Source: Pseudomonadota bacterium (GTDB taxonomy: Bacteria; Pseudomonadota; Alphaproteobacteria; Rhizobiales; Hyphomicrobiaceae). From it: a DNA stretch of 7,448 bases. The stretch covers positions 1-7,448 of the forward strand of contig JAEZAW010000077.1 in NCBI GenBank assembly GCA_023430315.1, in the 5' to 3' direction. Shown one piece after another: positions 1 to 6,074 of this stretch. Under the pieces are notes generated by a model. The model saw only the letters and a list, made by a program, of their open reading frames with translations, did not search any database and had not been told where the DNA came from. The translations under genes and the position numbers were made by a program. Positions within the stretch are counted from its first letter, which is position 1. Each line of letters begins with the position of its first letter.

Positions 1-832
1 GCACGCGGAGTGTGAGCTTGTCCTTCTCGATCTGGATCACGAACAGCTCGAGGGTCATGCCCGCGATCTCCTGCTCCTCGATCCCGATGATCTGGCCAAC
101 GCCGTGCGCCGGATAGACGATCGACTCGCCGATCTTGAAGCCGTGACGCGAGTTCACCGGCTTCTTCGGCGCGGCGGCGAGCATCTGCTGACGCTTCGCC
201 TCGGCAGCCTTCGCCGCCACATCCTTCGGGTTCGCAGCGCGCGGCAGCGGCGGCTGAGCGGGCAGCACGGGCATCGCAGGCGCCGTCATCAGGCGCGACG
301 CCGGCTTGTGGACAGCCGCGGGCATGGCGCGAGCAGCCGGGGCCGCGGAAGCAGCCCTGGCACGCGCAGCGAGCAGCGCCTCCGCGGCCGCCTTGGGCGC
401 AGCGGCAGGGGCCTTCACAGCAGCAGCAGCGGGCTTCGCAGAACCCTTGACGGGCGCCGCCTTGGCTGGTGGGGCCGCAGGCTTCGCGGCCGCGGACTTG
501 GTCGCAACAGGGGTCTTCGTCTGAGGCCGCTTGTCATCGGCCTTCTTCTTGAGGGCGGCTGGCACTTCGACTTTGGCTTTCGTATTGGGCGGGGCCGCGG
601 CAACGACCTTCGCCTGGGTTTTGGATTTGGCCTTCACCGGCGCCTTGGCCGACGACTTGTCGGCGGCCTGGGCCTTCGCCGGAGCGGGCTTGACCTTCGC
701 AGTCTTGGTGGCTGCAGCCTTGCTGTTCGCAGGCTTGGCGGCGACTTTCTTGGCCTGCAGCGCCTTGTCCGGCTTACGAGGCACGGTCGGCTTCGCAGCA
801 GACTTCGCCGGGGATTTCTTGCTCTGCGCCAT
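1..832 (-). CDS. carD: CarD/CdnL-family RNA polymerase-binding regulator, 3' part cut by window edge
   Basis: The 277 visible codons start at 832. GGAGTGAG at 848-841 ends 8 bases before this ATG, and an ATG 8 bases upstream is followed at once by a stop, so the start is well fixed. Residues 1 to about 226 are low complexity, dominated by Ala, Lys and Pro with recurrent AAKP/PAKA units and no predicted fold, resembling a histone H1 tail. From about residue 227 the CarD Tudor-like domain begins, with FKIGESIVYPAHGVGQ and IEEQEIAGMTLELFVI, and runs to the edge; the C-terminal helical part is outside. Known for the family: CarD/CdnL proteins bind the RNA polymerase beta subunit through this domain and stabilise open promoter complexes, notably at rRNA promoters. 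Inferred: the basic tail adds nonspecific DNA or nucleoid contact. It follows fdxA on the same strand after 505 bases. Identity is firm; the role of the tail is open. Confidence 0.93.
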   Translation of the reverse strand, partial: MAQSKKSPAKSAAKPTVPRKPDKALQAKKVAAKPANSKAAATKTAKVKPAPAKAQAADKSSAKAPVKAKSKTQAKVVAAAPPNTKAKVEVPAALKKKADDKRPQTKTPVATKSAAAKPAAPPAKAAPVKGSAKPAAAAVKAPAAAPKAAAEALLAARARAASAAPAARAMPAAVHKPASRLMTAPAMPVLPAQPPLPRAANPKDVAAKAAEAKRQQMLAAAPKKPVNSRHGFKIGESIVYPAHGVGQIIGIEEQEIAGMTLELFVIQIEKDKLTLRV

Positions 833-909
833 CACTACATCTCACTCCGCGACCAATCACGATCAACCAGACGCTATCTCGATCTCGTCACAAACCCAGA
901 GTTGCAGCA

Positions 910-958
910 GCCGTGGCATACCCGCAAACGTCATACGACAGGCCATGCCTGCCACGGC
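910..958. repeat. 9-bp perfect inverted repeat in the carD leader
   Basis: GCCGTGGCA at 910-918 is the exact reverse complement of TGCCACGGC at 950-958, separated by 31 bases. An inner pair (GGCAT 915-919 with ATGCC 945-949) offers an alternative register. It lies 78-126 bases upstream of the carD start, so it could fold in the carD 5' leader RNA or act as a pair of protein sites. No T-run follows on either strand. Confidence 0.5.
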
Positions 959-983
959 AGCCCCAAATCCCGTCCCGAACAGA

Positions 984-1002
984 GGTTGCTACGTGTGCAA
1001 CC
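984..1002. repeat. 6-bp dyad GGTTGC-N7-GCAACC
   Basis: GGTTGC at 984-989 and GCAACC at 997-1002 form a perfect short dyad with a 7-base centre, about 150 bases upstream of carD. The size fits a regulator operator or a small RNA hairpin. A dyad of this length could also arise by chance. Confidence 0.35.
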
Positions 1003-1225
1003 CCACCCGCTTAAAGTGGAAGAAGAGTTCTTCGCCGTGCCAGTGCGTCGGCGCCAATGGCGCTGCACCAACGGCCTCTTGACCGAAAGAGGCATCAATG
1101 ATCAGGCGACTGTTCACGCAAACCGCTCCCGCTCAGCCTGAATGCCGGCCACTGATCCGAACTCCGGAAGTTGGACTTCTGCCTCCGAAGGATCTTGTAA
1201 CACATTTTTCATGCAGAATGAAGCC

Positions 1226-1259
1226 GTCCGGCACAAAGTTCCCGGACATAGCCTGTCCG
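1226..1259. repeat. Overlapping, mutually exclusive hairpin arms
   Basis: CCGGAC at 1242-1247 can pair with GTCCGG at 1226-1231 (10-base loop). The shifted CGGACA at 1243-1248 can instead pair with TGTCCG at 1254-1259 (5-base loop). Both stems are perfect 6-mers and share the central arm, so only one can form at a time. The set lies 79-112 bases beyond the fdxA stop on the minus strand, in the likely fdxA 3' region or carD upstream region. Confidence 0.45.
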
Positions 1260-1337
1260 AATGCTTAAGCCGAGCGTGCAGCAGTATTCGAAATTCTTCC
1301 AATCGTTACTTTGTGAACACGCACGACTTTCGGATGT

Positions 1338-1676
1338 TCAGTCGCCTTCTCCAGGCTCGGTACTGAAGTATTTTTCATACTTGTTCTGTTCATCGCGAAA
1401 GTTGTCCGCATCCGACGGCGCGGGCTTCTTGGCCGTAATGTTCGGCCACTTGTCGGCATACTCGCGGTTCAGCTCCAGCCAGCGTTCTAACCCGGGTTCA
1501 GTATCCGGCTTGATCGCCTCGACCGGGCATTCCGGTTCACACACCCCGCAGTCGATGCACTCGTCAGGGTGGATGACGAGCATGTTCTCGCCCTCGTAGA
1601 AGCAATCGACGGGGCAGACCTCGACACAATCAGTGAACTTGCACTTGATGCAGTTCTCGTTGACGACGTACGTCAT
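1338..1676 (-). CDS. fdxA: Seven-iron ferredoxin, [3Fe-4S][4Fe-4S], FdI type
   Basis: A 112-residue soluble cytoplasmic electron carrier. The N-terminal half carries both cluster motifs: C9-x2-C12-x4-C17-x3-C21-P, then C40-x2-C43-x2-C46-x3-C50-P, with an extra Cys at 25, as in Azotobacter vinelandii ferredoxin I. The C-terminal half ends in a tail with the WPNIT signature at about 77-81, also shared with FdI. Length matches the family. The start is supported by AGGAAG at 1687-1682, five bases before the ATG. Known: these ferredoxins carry one 3Fe and one 4Fe cluster and move low-potential electrons; the alphaproteobacterial housekeeping copy has no well-settled partner. It lies upstream of carD on the same strand, an arrangement I recall from other Hyphomicrobiales. 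The identity is very secure; the electron partner cannot be read from this window. Confidence 0.96.
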   Translation of the reverse strand: MTYVVNENCIKCKFTDCVEVCPVDCFYEGENMLVIHPDECIDCGVCEPECPVEAIKPDTEPGLERWLELNREYADKWPNITAKKPAPSDADNFRDEQNKYEKYFSTEPGEGD

Positions 1677-1688
1677 GATGGCTTCCTG

Positions 1689-2179
1689 GCGCCCGCCGAA
1701 CCTAACGGCCTCGCAGACGCATAGTTAACAGGGGCGCGACCGACCCGGCCTGCCCGACGCGATTTCAGTAGAGCCCACCTCCGGCGGCAGATCCCGGGCA
1801 GGCCCAGGCAGCCGAAGCACCGAGGCCACTGCCTGCGATGCTATAAGCGAGTCGGCAACGTCCTAGAGCAAGCCTTCAGGCATGACAAGCGTTCACCCGT
1901 CGCACCTCATGGATGGGGGGAAAGCGCGCGCCTTCTCGAGCGCACCCGGCCTCTTGGCGGGCCTGGATCGGACTTGCGGGAACCCACGGCGAAGCAGGAT
2001 GACCGTCCTGCGCATCGCGGCGATCGCGGAATGTCGAAGCGATCCGAGGGCCGCATCCGGGATGATGGTCAGCTCGTTGGCCTGTGGCTTCAGACACGCC
2101 GCGCTCGCTGCCCAGCGCAATGCGCATACCGGCACCGGCGACAATGCCGGGCTGGCGCCAGAACACCGCGCAAGCACGC
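1689..2179. other. About 490-base stretch upstream of fdxA, no convincing gene
   Basis: Open frames exist on both strands but lack family motifs and overlap one another. The best is a minus-strand frame at 2183-1893 (96 codons) whose GTG overlaps the stop of the DUF302 gene; see findings. No tRNA, SRP RNA, RNase P or tmRNA signature was recognised. The fdxA promoter should lie in the fdxA-proximal part. One weak minus-strand match is TTGTCA at 1888-1883, 17 bases, then TAGGAC at 1865-1860, which scores 5/6 and 3/6 against the sigma-70 boxes and would give a leader of about 180 bases. The stretch may be degenerate DNA or an interspersed repeat. Confidence 0.5.
1805..1835. repeat. 7-bp inverted repeat upstream of fdxA
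   Basis: CAGGCAG at 1805-1811 and CTGCCTG at 1829-1835 are exact reverse complements around a 17-base GC-rich centre, about 130-160 bases upstream of the fdxA start. No T-run follows on either strand, so a terminator is not supported. It may be a leader hairpin or chance in GC-rich DNA. Confidence 0.3.
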
Positions 2180-2659
2180 TCACTTGGTGGCCTCGCTGAC
2201 AATATCCGACAGAAGCGTTTGGACGGCCTTGATCGCTCCCATAGAAGCGGAACCGCCACGCGACAAAGGCTCATGGAAGCCAACAACGATCTCGCCCGGT
2301 TTGTCCTCGCGCTCGTAGATGAAGACGATGAAGGGGCACAAGCCCAAGTTGGCGGGATCGGCTTCCATCATCTCGCGCGAGAGCTTGGCCGAGCAGAAGA
2401 GAAAATATTCGGCATTGCGATAGAGCTTCTTGGTCGAGCCGACATCGGCGCCGGTGCGCTCCAGCATGCCGGCGACATTGCCCGTGAAATCGACAACGAG
2501 GCCGCGCTCGATGATTGCGTTCGTCAAATCGAACTTCACGTCCTCGTAGCTGCCGGCCTTCGTTCGGGACTGGAAAGCCTCCGCGGCCATCGCTCCAGCA
2601 GCAAGAAGGCCGAGCACGAAAACGATCGTCGAGGCGAGCTTTCTGACTAGCACGTGCAT
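2180..2659 (-). CDS. Small exported DUF302-like protein
   Basis: 159 residues. The start at 2659 is fixed by AGAGGTGA at 2671-2664, five bases after its GAGGTG core; an in-frame upstream extension to 2866 has no such site and would bury the signal peptide. Residues 1 to about 28 look like a Sec signal: positive VRK near the start, a hydrophobic stretch at about 11-24 and AMA/AEA cleavage options. Residues about 38-130 resemble the DUF302 fold: an early segment ending in ERGLVVDF, a central FLFCSAKLSREMMEADP and LGLCPFIVFIYE, then GEIVVGFHEP. Two cysteines (89, 108) flank the central helix and could pair in the periplasm. The family's biochemical role is not established; members are often near cytochromes or sulfur-oxidation genes, but none is visible here. 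It diverges from the DMT permease gene. The export call is stronger than the family call. Confidence 0.8.
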   Translation of the reverse strand: MHVLVRKLASTIVFVLGLLAAGAMAAEAFQSRTKAGSYEDVKFDLTNAIIERGLVVDFTGNVAGMLERTGADVGSTKKLYRNAEYFLFCSAKLSREMMEADPANLGLCPFIVFIYEREDKPGEIVVGFHEPLSRGGSASMGAIKAVQTLLSDIVSEATK

Positions 2660-2849
2660 TGGGTCACCTCTCGACGCAGCGTCTCTTTTTGCTTCTGTGG
2701 GAAGCCTATACCCGATTGTGCGTTCGGCGCCACGTTCAGCCCTGCCGCGCACAATTGGCCGATCCCCACACCTCGACAACAGCCCGGTCCGCGCTGTAGC
2801 GATGGTACCGGCCCCGCCCTGCGACGCGGGCCCACCGTCCAGGGACTTC
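2660..2849. promoter_or_regulatory. Divergent promoter region with an 8-bp dyad
   Basis: 190 bases separate the starts of the DUF302-like gene (minus) and the DMT permease gene (plus). ATTGTGCG at 2715-2722 and CGCACAAT at 2748-2755 are perfect inverted repeats with arm centres 33 bases apart, about three helical turns. A minus-strand TATAGG at 2710-2705 could be a -10 box, in which case the dyad brackets its -35 position. CGTTC also occurs twice (2721-2725, 2733-2737). On the plus strand only a weak TCGACA (2773-2778) with TAGCGA 18 bases on was seen. The region must carry promoters; the exact boxes are uncertain. Confidence 0.45.
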
Positions 2850-3770
2850 ATGGCCGTCCAAACCACCGATCGTGGAATTCACATGCCCGTCGAGCTGTTC
2901 CTGCTCGCCACGGTCGGCTTCCTGTGGGGCGCCCAGTTCGGGTTCACGAAAATCCAGCTCGAGACATTGCCGCCGGTAACGGGCGTCGCGATCCGCCTCT
3001 CCATTGCCGCGGTATTCATGTGGGCCATCGTGATCGCTCAGGGCGCAACCGTCCCGACAGGCTTCCGCACGTGGCGCGATTTCGCGATCCAGGGCGTCCT
3101 CACGAGCGCCGGCCCTGGGCTGCTGATCACGTGGGGCCAACAATATGTCGACAGTGCGCTCGCCGCGATCCTCAACTCGACGTCACCGATCGTGGTGACG
3201 ATCATCACGTTCCTCTACACGCGCCAGGAGAGCATCGGCCCGAAGCGTATTCTCGGGCTCGCGATCGGCTTGCTTGGCGTCATCACGGTCATCGGCTTCG
3301 GCGCGCTCGAAGGGCTTGGCAATAATTTTGTCGGCCAGATCGTCATCATGAGCGCGACCTTCGGCTACGCGACGGCGACGCTCTTCGGACGTCGCTTCAC
3401 GCGCCTGTCGCCGGTTGCCGCCGCAGCCTCCACGATCACGTGCTCGGCCGTCCTCATGACGCTCCTGGCCTTCGCCGTCGAACAGCCACTCGCCATCGAT
3501 CCCTCGGCGCGGTCGATGATCGCGACGGCCGCGAGCGGCATTCTCTGCAATGGCCTCGGCGTCACGATCTATTTCCGCTTGATCCGCACGCTTGGTTCGC
3601 TCGGCACGTCCACGGCGAGTTTCCTCAAGGCCGCGTTCGGCGTCATGATCGGCTGCTTCCTGCTCGGTGAGCCATTCACGGCTTCCATCGCCATCGGGCT
3701 TGCGGCCGTGCTCATCGGCGTCATCGCGGTCAACGAAGCCGGCGCGGGCAAGGGTGCTGCCCGAGGATGA
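2850..3770 (+). CDS. DMT-superfamily permease with two EamA domains
   Basis: 306 residues with about ten hydrophobic segments, the usual size and topology of a drug/metabolite transporter in the inner membrane. Two EamA repeats are visible, roughly residues 15-149 and 161-296. Repeat 1 opens with the FLWGAQFGFTK pattern and contains NSTSPIV at 109-115; repeat 2 contains ASFLKAAFGV at 256-265 and LLGEPFTA at 271-278, both typical of the family's second half. AGGGA at 2841-2845 lies four bases before ATG 2850. ATG 2883 would give 295 residues starting right at the first membrane segment and is a fair alternative. Family members move amino acids, amines, nucleotides or drugs, usually outward; the substrate cannot be read from sequence. 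The stop overlaps the MFS start as ATGA, so the two are almost surely co-transcribed and translationally coupled. Confidence 0.92.
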   Translation: MAVQTTDRGIHMPVELFLLATVGFLWGAQFGFTKIQLETLPPVTGVAIRLSIAAVFMWAIVIAQGATVPTGFRTWRDFAIQGVLTSAGPGLLITWGQQYVDSALAAILNSTSPIVVTIITFLYTRQESIGPKRILGLAIGLLGVITVIGFGALEGLGNNFVGQIVIMSATFGYATATLFGRRFTRLSPVAAAASTITCSAVLMTLLAFAVEQPLAIDPSARSMIATAASGILCNGLGVTIYFRLIRTLGSLGTSTASFLKAAFGVMIGCFLLGEPFTASIAIGLAAVLIGVIAVNEAGAGKGAARG

Positions 3771-4975
3771 GCGCGCCCCAGGAAGCACCGCCGGCGGAAC
3801 CGCCGCTGCGCACGATCGCGCTGCTCGCAATGGCAGCCTTTGCCGGCGCGTTGAACATTCGCATCAGCGATCCGCTCCTCGCGCAGGTGGCCGCCGGCTT
3901 CTCGACGACTGTCGGCACGGCGGCCGCGATCGTCACAGCGTTCACCGTCGGCTATGGCCTTTTCCAGCTCGCGTTCGGGCCGACAGGAGACCGCTTCGGC
4001 AAGTATCGCGTCGCGGCCATACTTTCTTTAGCCGCAGGCTTCGCGACCATATCCGCCTCGCTCGCCGCGACACTCGGACAACTGACGCTGGCCCGCTTTG
4101 CCGCAGGCGCAGCCAGCTCCGCAGTTATCCCACTGGCCTTTGCCTGGATCGGCGACGCCATTCCTTTCGAGCGTCGTCAGGCCGTACTCGCGCGCTTCCT
4201 GACGGCGCAGTTCAGCGGGATCGTGTTGTCGCAGGCGGCCGGCGGCTACATCGGCGCCGAGTTCGGATGGCGCACGGTGTTCGTGATAGTTGGGGCCGTG
4301 CACGTCATGGCCGGCGTAGCCATGCTGACTGAGCTCAAGCTCAATCCGGGTGCGCAGCCGGCGAGCGCGCCCGGCGCCAACAGCTTCGGCGCCATGATCA
4401 CCGGAGCGCGCCTCATTCTCCGCCGCCCGTTCGTGCGCGTGATGCTCGTTGCCGTGTTCCTGGAATGCTTCGCGATGTACGGCGCCTTTTCGTATATCGG
4501 CGCTGATCTCGTGCATCGGCTGGGCGCGAGCTTCGCCGTATCGGGACTGGTGCTCGCGGTCTTTGGCGTCGGCGCGCTCAGCTATTCACTCAGTGCCCGC
4601 TGGCTCCTCGCCTTGTTCGGCGAACGCGGCCTCGTTGCTCTGGGCGGTGCGGTCATTGCGGCGGCATTCGTGCTGCTGGCCGTCGCTCCGAAGGTCAGCT
4701 TTGCGGTTCCCGCGATGATCTTCCTCGGGCTCGGCTTTTACATGTTCCACAACACGCTTCAGACCAACGCGACGCAGATGGCACCGGAAGCCCGCGGCCT
4801 CGGGGTATCGCTGTTCGCTTTCTCGCTGTTCATCGGCCAGTCCATCGGGGTGGCGCTCGCAGCTCCCATCGTCGACCACTTCGGCGCCCCGCCGGTCTAC
4901 CTTGCCGCGGCCGTCCTGATGCCGCTGACGGCCATCTGGTTCCGTCACCGCCTTGCCATGCGCGATCCGGTCTGA
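3767..4975 (+). CDS. MFS transporter, probable DHA1-type efflux permease
   Basis: 402 residues with about twelve hydrophobic segments, the normal MFS length, in the inner membrane. The loop after the second segment carries motif A: G71-P-T-G-D75-R76-F-G78-K79-Y-R81. Segment 4 has R110 in LARFAAGAASS, like MFS motif B, and the segment 5 region has AQFSGIVLSQAAGGYIG (147-163), resembling the antiporter motif C region. A more polar loop at about 190-220 separates the two six-helix halves. These features suggest a proton-coupled drug or metabolite exporter of the DHA1 (12-segment) group, as inference; the substrate is unknown. The start is the ATG inside the ATGA overlap with the DMT gene, with GAGG directly before it, pointing to translational coupling. 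A 131-base gap separates it from sufA. Confidence 0.93.
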   Translation: MSAPQEAPPAEPPLRTIALLAMAAFAGALNIRISDPLLAQVAAGFSTTVGTAAAIVTAFTVGYGLFQLAFGPTGDRFGKYRVAAILSLAAGFATISASLAATLGQLTLARFAAGAASSAVIPLAFAWIGDAIPFERRQAVLARFLTAQFSGIVLSQAAGGYIGAEFGWRTVFVIVGAVHVMAGVAMLTELKLNPGAQPASAPGANSFGAMITGARLILRRPFVRVMLVAVFLECFAMYGAFSYIGADLVHRLGASFAVSGLVLAVFGVGALSYSLSARWLLALFGERGLVALGGAVIAAAFVLLAVAPKVSFAVPAMIFLGLGFYMFHNTLQTNATQMAPEARGLGVSLFAFSLFIGQSIGVALAAPIVDHFGAPPVYLAAAVLMPLTAIWFRHRLAMRDPV

Positions 4976-5010
4976 GGTCTGATTAATTTACAACACCACC
5001 GACGGGCTGC

Positions 5011-5039
5011 TTGCCAACGCTCGCCTGAAACCCCATTTT
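5011..5039 (+). promoter_or_regulatory. Candidate sigma-70 promoter for sufA-DUF924
   Basis: TTGCCA at 5011-5016 matches the -35 consensus at 5 of 6 positions; after 17 bases comes CATTTT at 5034-5039, 3 of 6 for the -10 box. Transcription would begin near 5046, leaving a leader of about 60 bases. Just downstream, CTAT (5044-5047) and ATAG (5055-5058) make a short dyad that could be an operator. I could not match it to an IscR, RirA or Irr site. Confidence 0.3.
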
Positions 5040-5106
5040 TGTGCTATCAGACATATAGTCAATCAGCCACATGCGCGGGCCTTGAACCCGCACCATGGAG
5101 AGCCTC

Positions 5107-5496
5107 ATGAGCACGCCCCGCCTCCGGCCCAAGGTCCTGACGCTGACGGATGCCGCCGCCCAGCGCGTCAAGGCCATCATGGCCAGCAAAGGTCCGTCCG
5201 TCGCCGGTCTCAAGATCGGCGTCAAGAAGGGCGGCTGCGCGGGCATGGAATACACCATGGAATGGGCCGAGACGGCCGGGAAGTTCGACGAGATCGTCGA
5301 GCAGGATGGCGCGCGCGTGATCATCGATCCGCAGGCCGTGTTGTACCTGCTCGGCACCGAGATGGACTACAAGATCGACAAGCTCTCCGCAGGGTTCGTC
5401 TTCAACAACCCCAACCAGTCGAGCGCCTGCGGCTGCGGCGAGAGCGTGAACCTGACGCCCGCTTCCAAAGAGCGCCTAGAGGCGATGAAGGCCTGA
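5107..5496 (+). CDS. sufA: A-type iron-sulfur carrier, HesB/IscA family, SufA-like
   Basis: 129 residues filling the single HesB/IscA domain. The three conserved cysteine ligands are present: C44 in KKGGCAGMEY and C108/C110 in SACGCGES near the C terminus. Known for the family: it receives a [2Fe-2S] or [4Fe-4S] cluster from the Suf or Isc scaffold and passes it to client apoproteins in the cytoplasm. KKGGCAGMEY, FLLG-like LYLLGT and NPNQSSACGCGES match the SufA type of alphaproteobacteria better than the ErpA type. ATG 5107 is chosen because GGAG at 5097-5100 lies six bases upstream; an in-frame ATG at 5095 has no ribosome binding site and would consume this one. No sufB, sufC, sufD or sufS is in the window, so it appears separated from a suf cluster. 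It is coupled to a DUF924 gene. ErpA or another IscA paralogue remains possible. Confidence 0.9.
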   Translation: MSTPRLRPKVLTLTDAAAQRVKAIMASKGPSVAGLKIGVKKGGCAGMEYTMEWAETAGKFDEIVEQDGARVIIDPQAVLYLLGTEMDYKIDKLSAGFVFNNPNQSSACGCGESVNLTPASKERLEAMKA

Positions 5497-6074
5497 TGTC
5501 GGTCATCGCGCTGACGCAGCCCGCCGGCGAGCCGTCCTGGGTTGCCGAGGTTCTCCACTACTGGTTCGAAGAACTCACCCTCGAAGAGTGCTTCAAGAAG
5601 AGCGACGCGATCGACGCCACGATCCGCACGCGTTTCGGCGCCCTGCACGCGCAGCTCGCGGCCAATGACGGCACGATCCGTACGGAGGCGCCGCGCGAGC
5701 TGCTGGCTGCGATCATCGTGTTCGACCAGTTCTCGCGCAATCTCTTCCGCGGTAGCCCGCACGCTTTCGCGACTGACCCGATCGCGCGGCGCCTTGCGCG
5801 GGCGGCATTAGCCGATGGCTTCGATCAGGCCATGAGCAAGCGCGAGCGCATGTTCGTCTATCTGCCCTTCGAGCACAGTGAGAATACCGCCGATCAGGAA
5901 CAGTCGGTCGCGCTCTTCGCGCTGCTCGGCGACGAGAACCTCGACAAGTACGCGATGGCGCACAAGGTGATCATCGACCGCTTCGGCCGCTTCCCCCATC
6001 GCAACGCCGTGCTCGGACGCGTGTCGACGCCGGAAGAGATCGCCTTCCTCAATGAGCCCATGAGCTCATTTTGA
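5496..6074 (+). CDS. DUF924 family protein
   Basis: 192 residues, full length for this family, predicted soluble with no signal peptide or membrane segment. Family hallmarks in order: LHYWFEE at 20-26, VFDQFSRNLFRGSPHAF at 75-91, RMFVYLPFEHSE at 118-129 followed by DQEQSVALF at 133-141, and FGRFPHRNAVLGR at 163-175 near the C terminus. Known: DUF924 members are all-helical TPR-like proteins; their biochemical function is not established to my knowledge. The ATG shares one base with the sufA stop (TGATG), and AAGG at 5488-5491 inside sufA serves as ribosome binding site, so translation probably reinitiates from sufA. Its 3' end overlaps the convergent rluD gene by 9 bases. The link to iron-sulfur work is suggested only by position. 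The family call is firm, the role unknown. Confidence 0.93.
   Translation: MSVIALTQPAGEPSWVAEVLHYWFEELTLEECFKKSDAIDATIRTRFGALHAQLAANDGTIRTEAPRELLAAIIVFDQFSRNLFRGSPHAFATDPIARRLARAALADGFDQAMSKRERMFVYLPFEHSENTADQEQSVALFALLGDENLDKYAMAHKVIIDRFGRFPHRNAVLGRVSTPEEIAFLNEPMSSF

Larger units (their letters stand above)
833..1337. other. 505-base gap between fdxA and carD, no gene seen
   Basis: Short open frames occur on both strands here, but none has a good ribosome binding site or a recognisable product. The stretch is less GC-rich than its neighbours around 1200-1320. It should hold the fdxA 3' end and the carD promoter and leader, both on the minus strand. I could not place a convincing sigma-70 promoter. 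Three dyads lie in it: 910-958, 984-1002 and the overlapping set at 1226-1259. None is followed by a T-run on the minus strand, so none is called a terminator. Confidence 0.6.

Noticed and set aside
104..1141. Long plus-strand open frame of 345 codons opposite carD
   Set aside because: It is the antisense of the Ala/Lys-rich CarD tail; its product is Arg/Gly/Leu-rich without motifs, and the carD frame has a clear domain and ribosome binding site.
1217..1242. GGAAC-N17-CATT on the minus strand, resembling an EcfG general-stress promoter
   Set aside because: Only the -35 half matches well, the -10 half is 3 of 4, and it would leave a carD leader of about 380 bases. Not strong enough to call.
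1876..2286. 136-codon minus-strand frame overlapping the end of the DUF302-like gene
   Set aside because: Overlaps a supported gene by about 100 bases, has no ribosome binding site or family motif and an odd Arg/His/Pro-rich composition.
2697..2849. Upstream in-frame start for the DMT permease (51 more residues)
   Set aside because: The added residues are Pro/Arg-rich, unlike the family, and cover the divergent promoter region; ATG 2850 or 2883 fits the normal length.
2660..2866. In-frame N-terminal extension of the DUF302-like protein (69 more residues)
   Set aside because: It would hide a good signal peptide and a strong ribosome binding site, and would cross the divergent promoter region.
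5082..5495. Upstream extension of the DUF924 frame through sufA
   Set aside because: This is the sufA gene read in another frame; the product is His/Arg-rich nonsense and the DUF924 domain starts only after ATG 5496.
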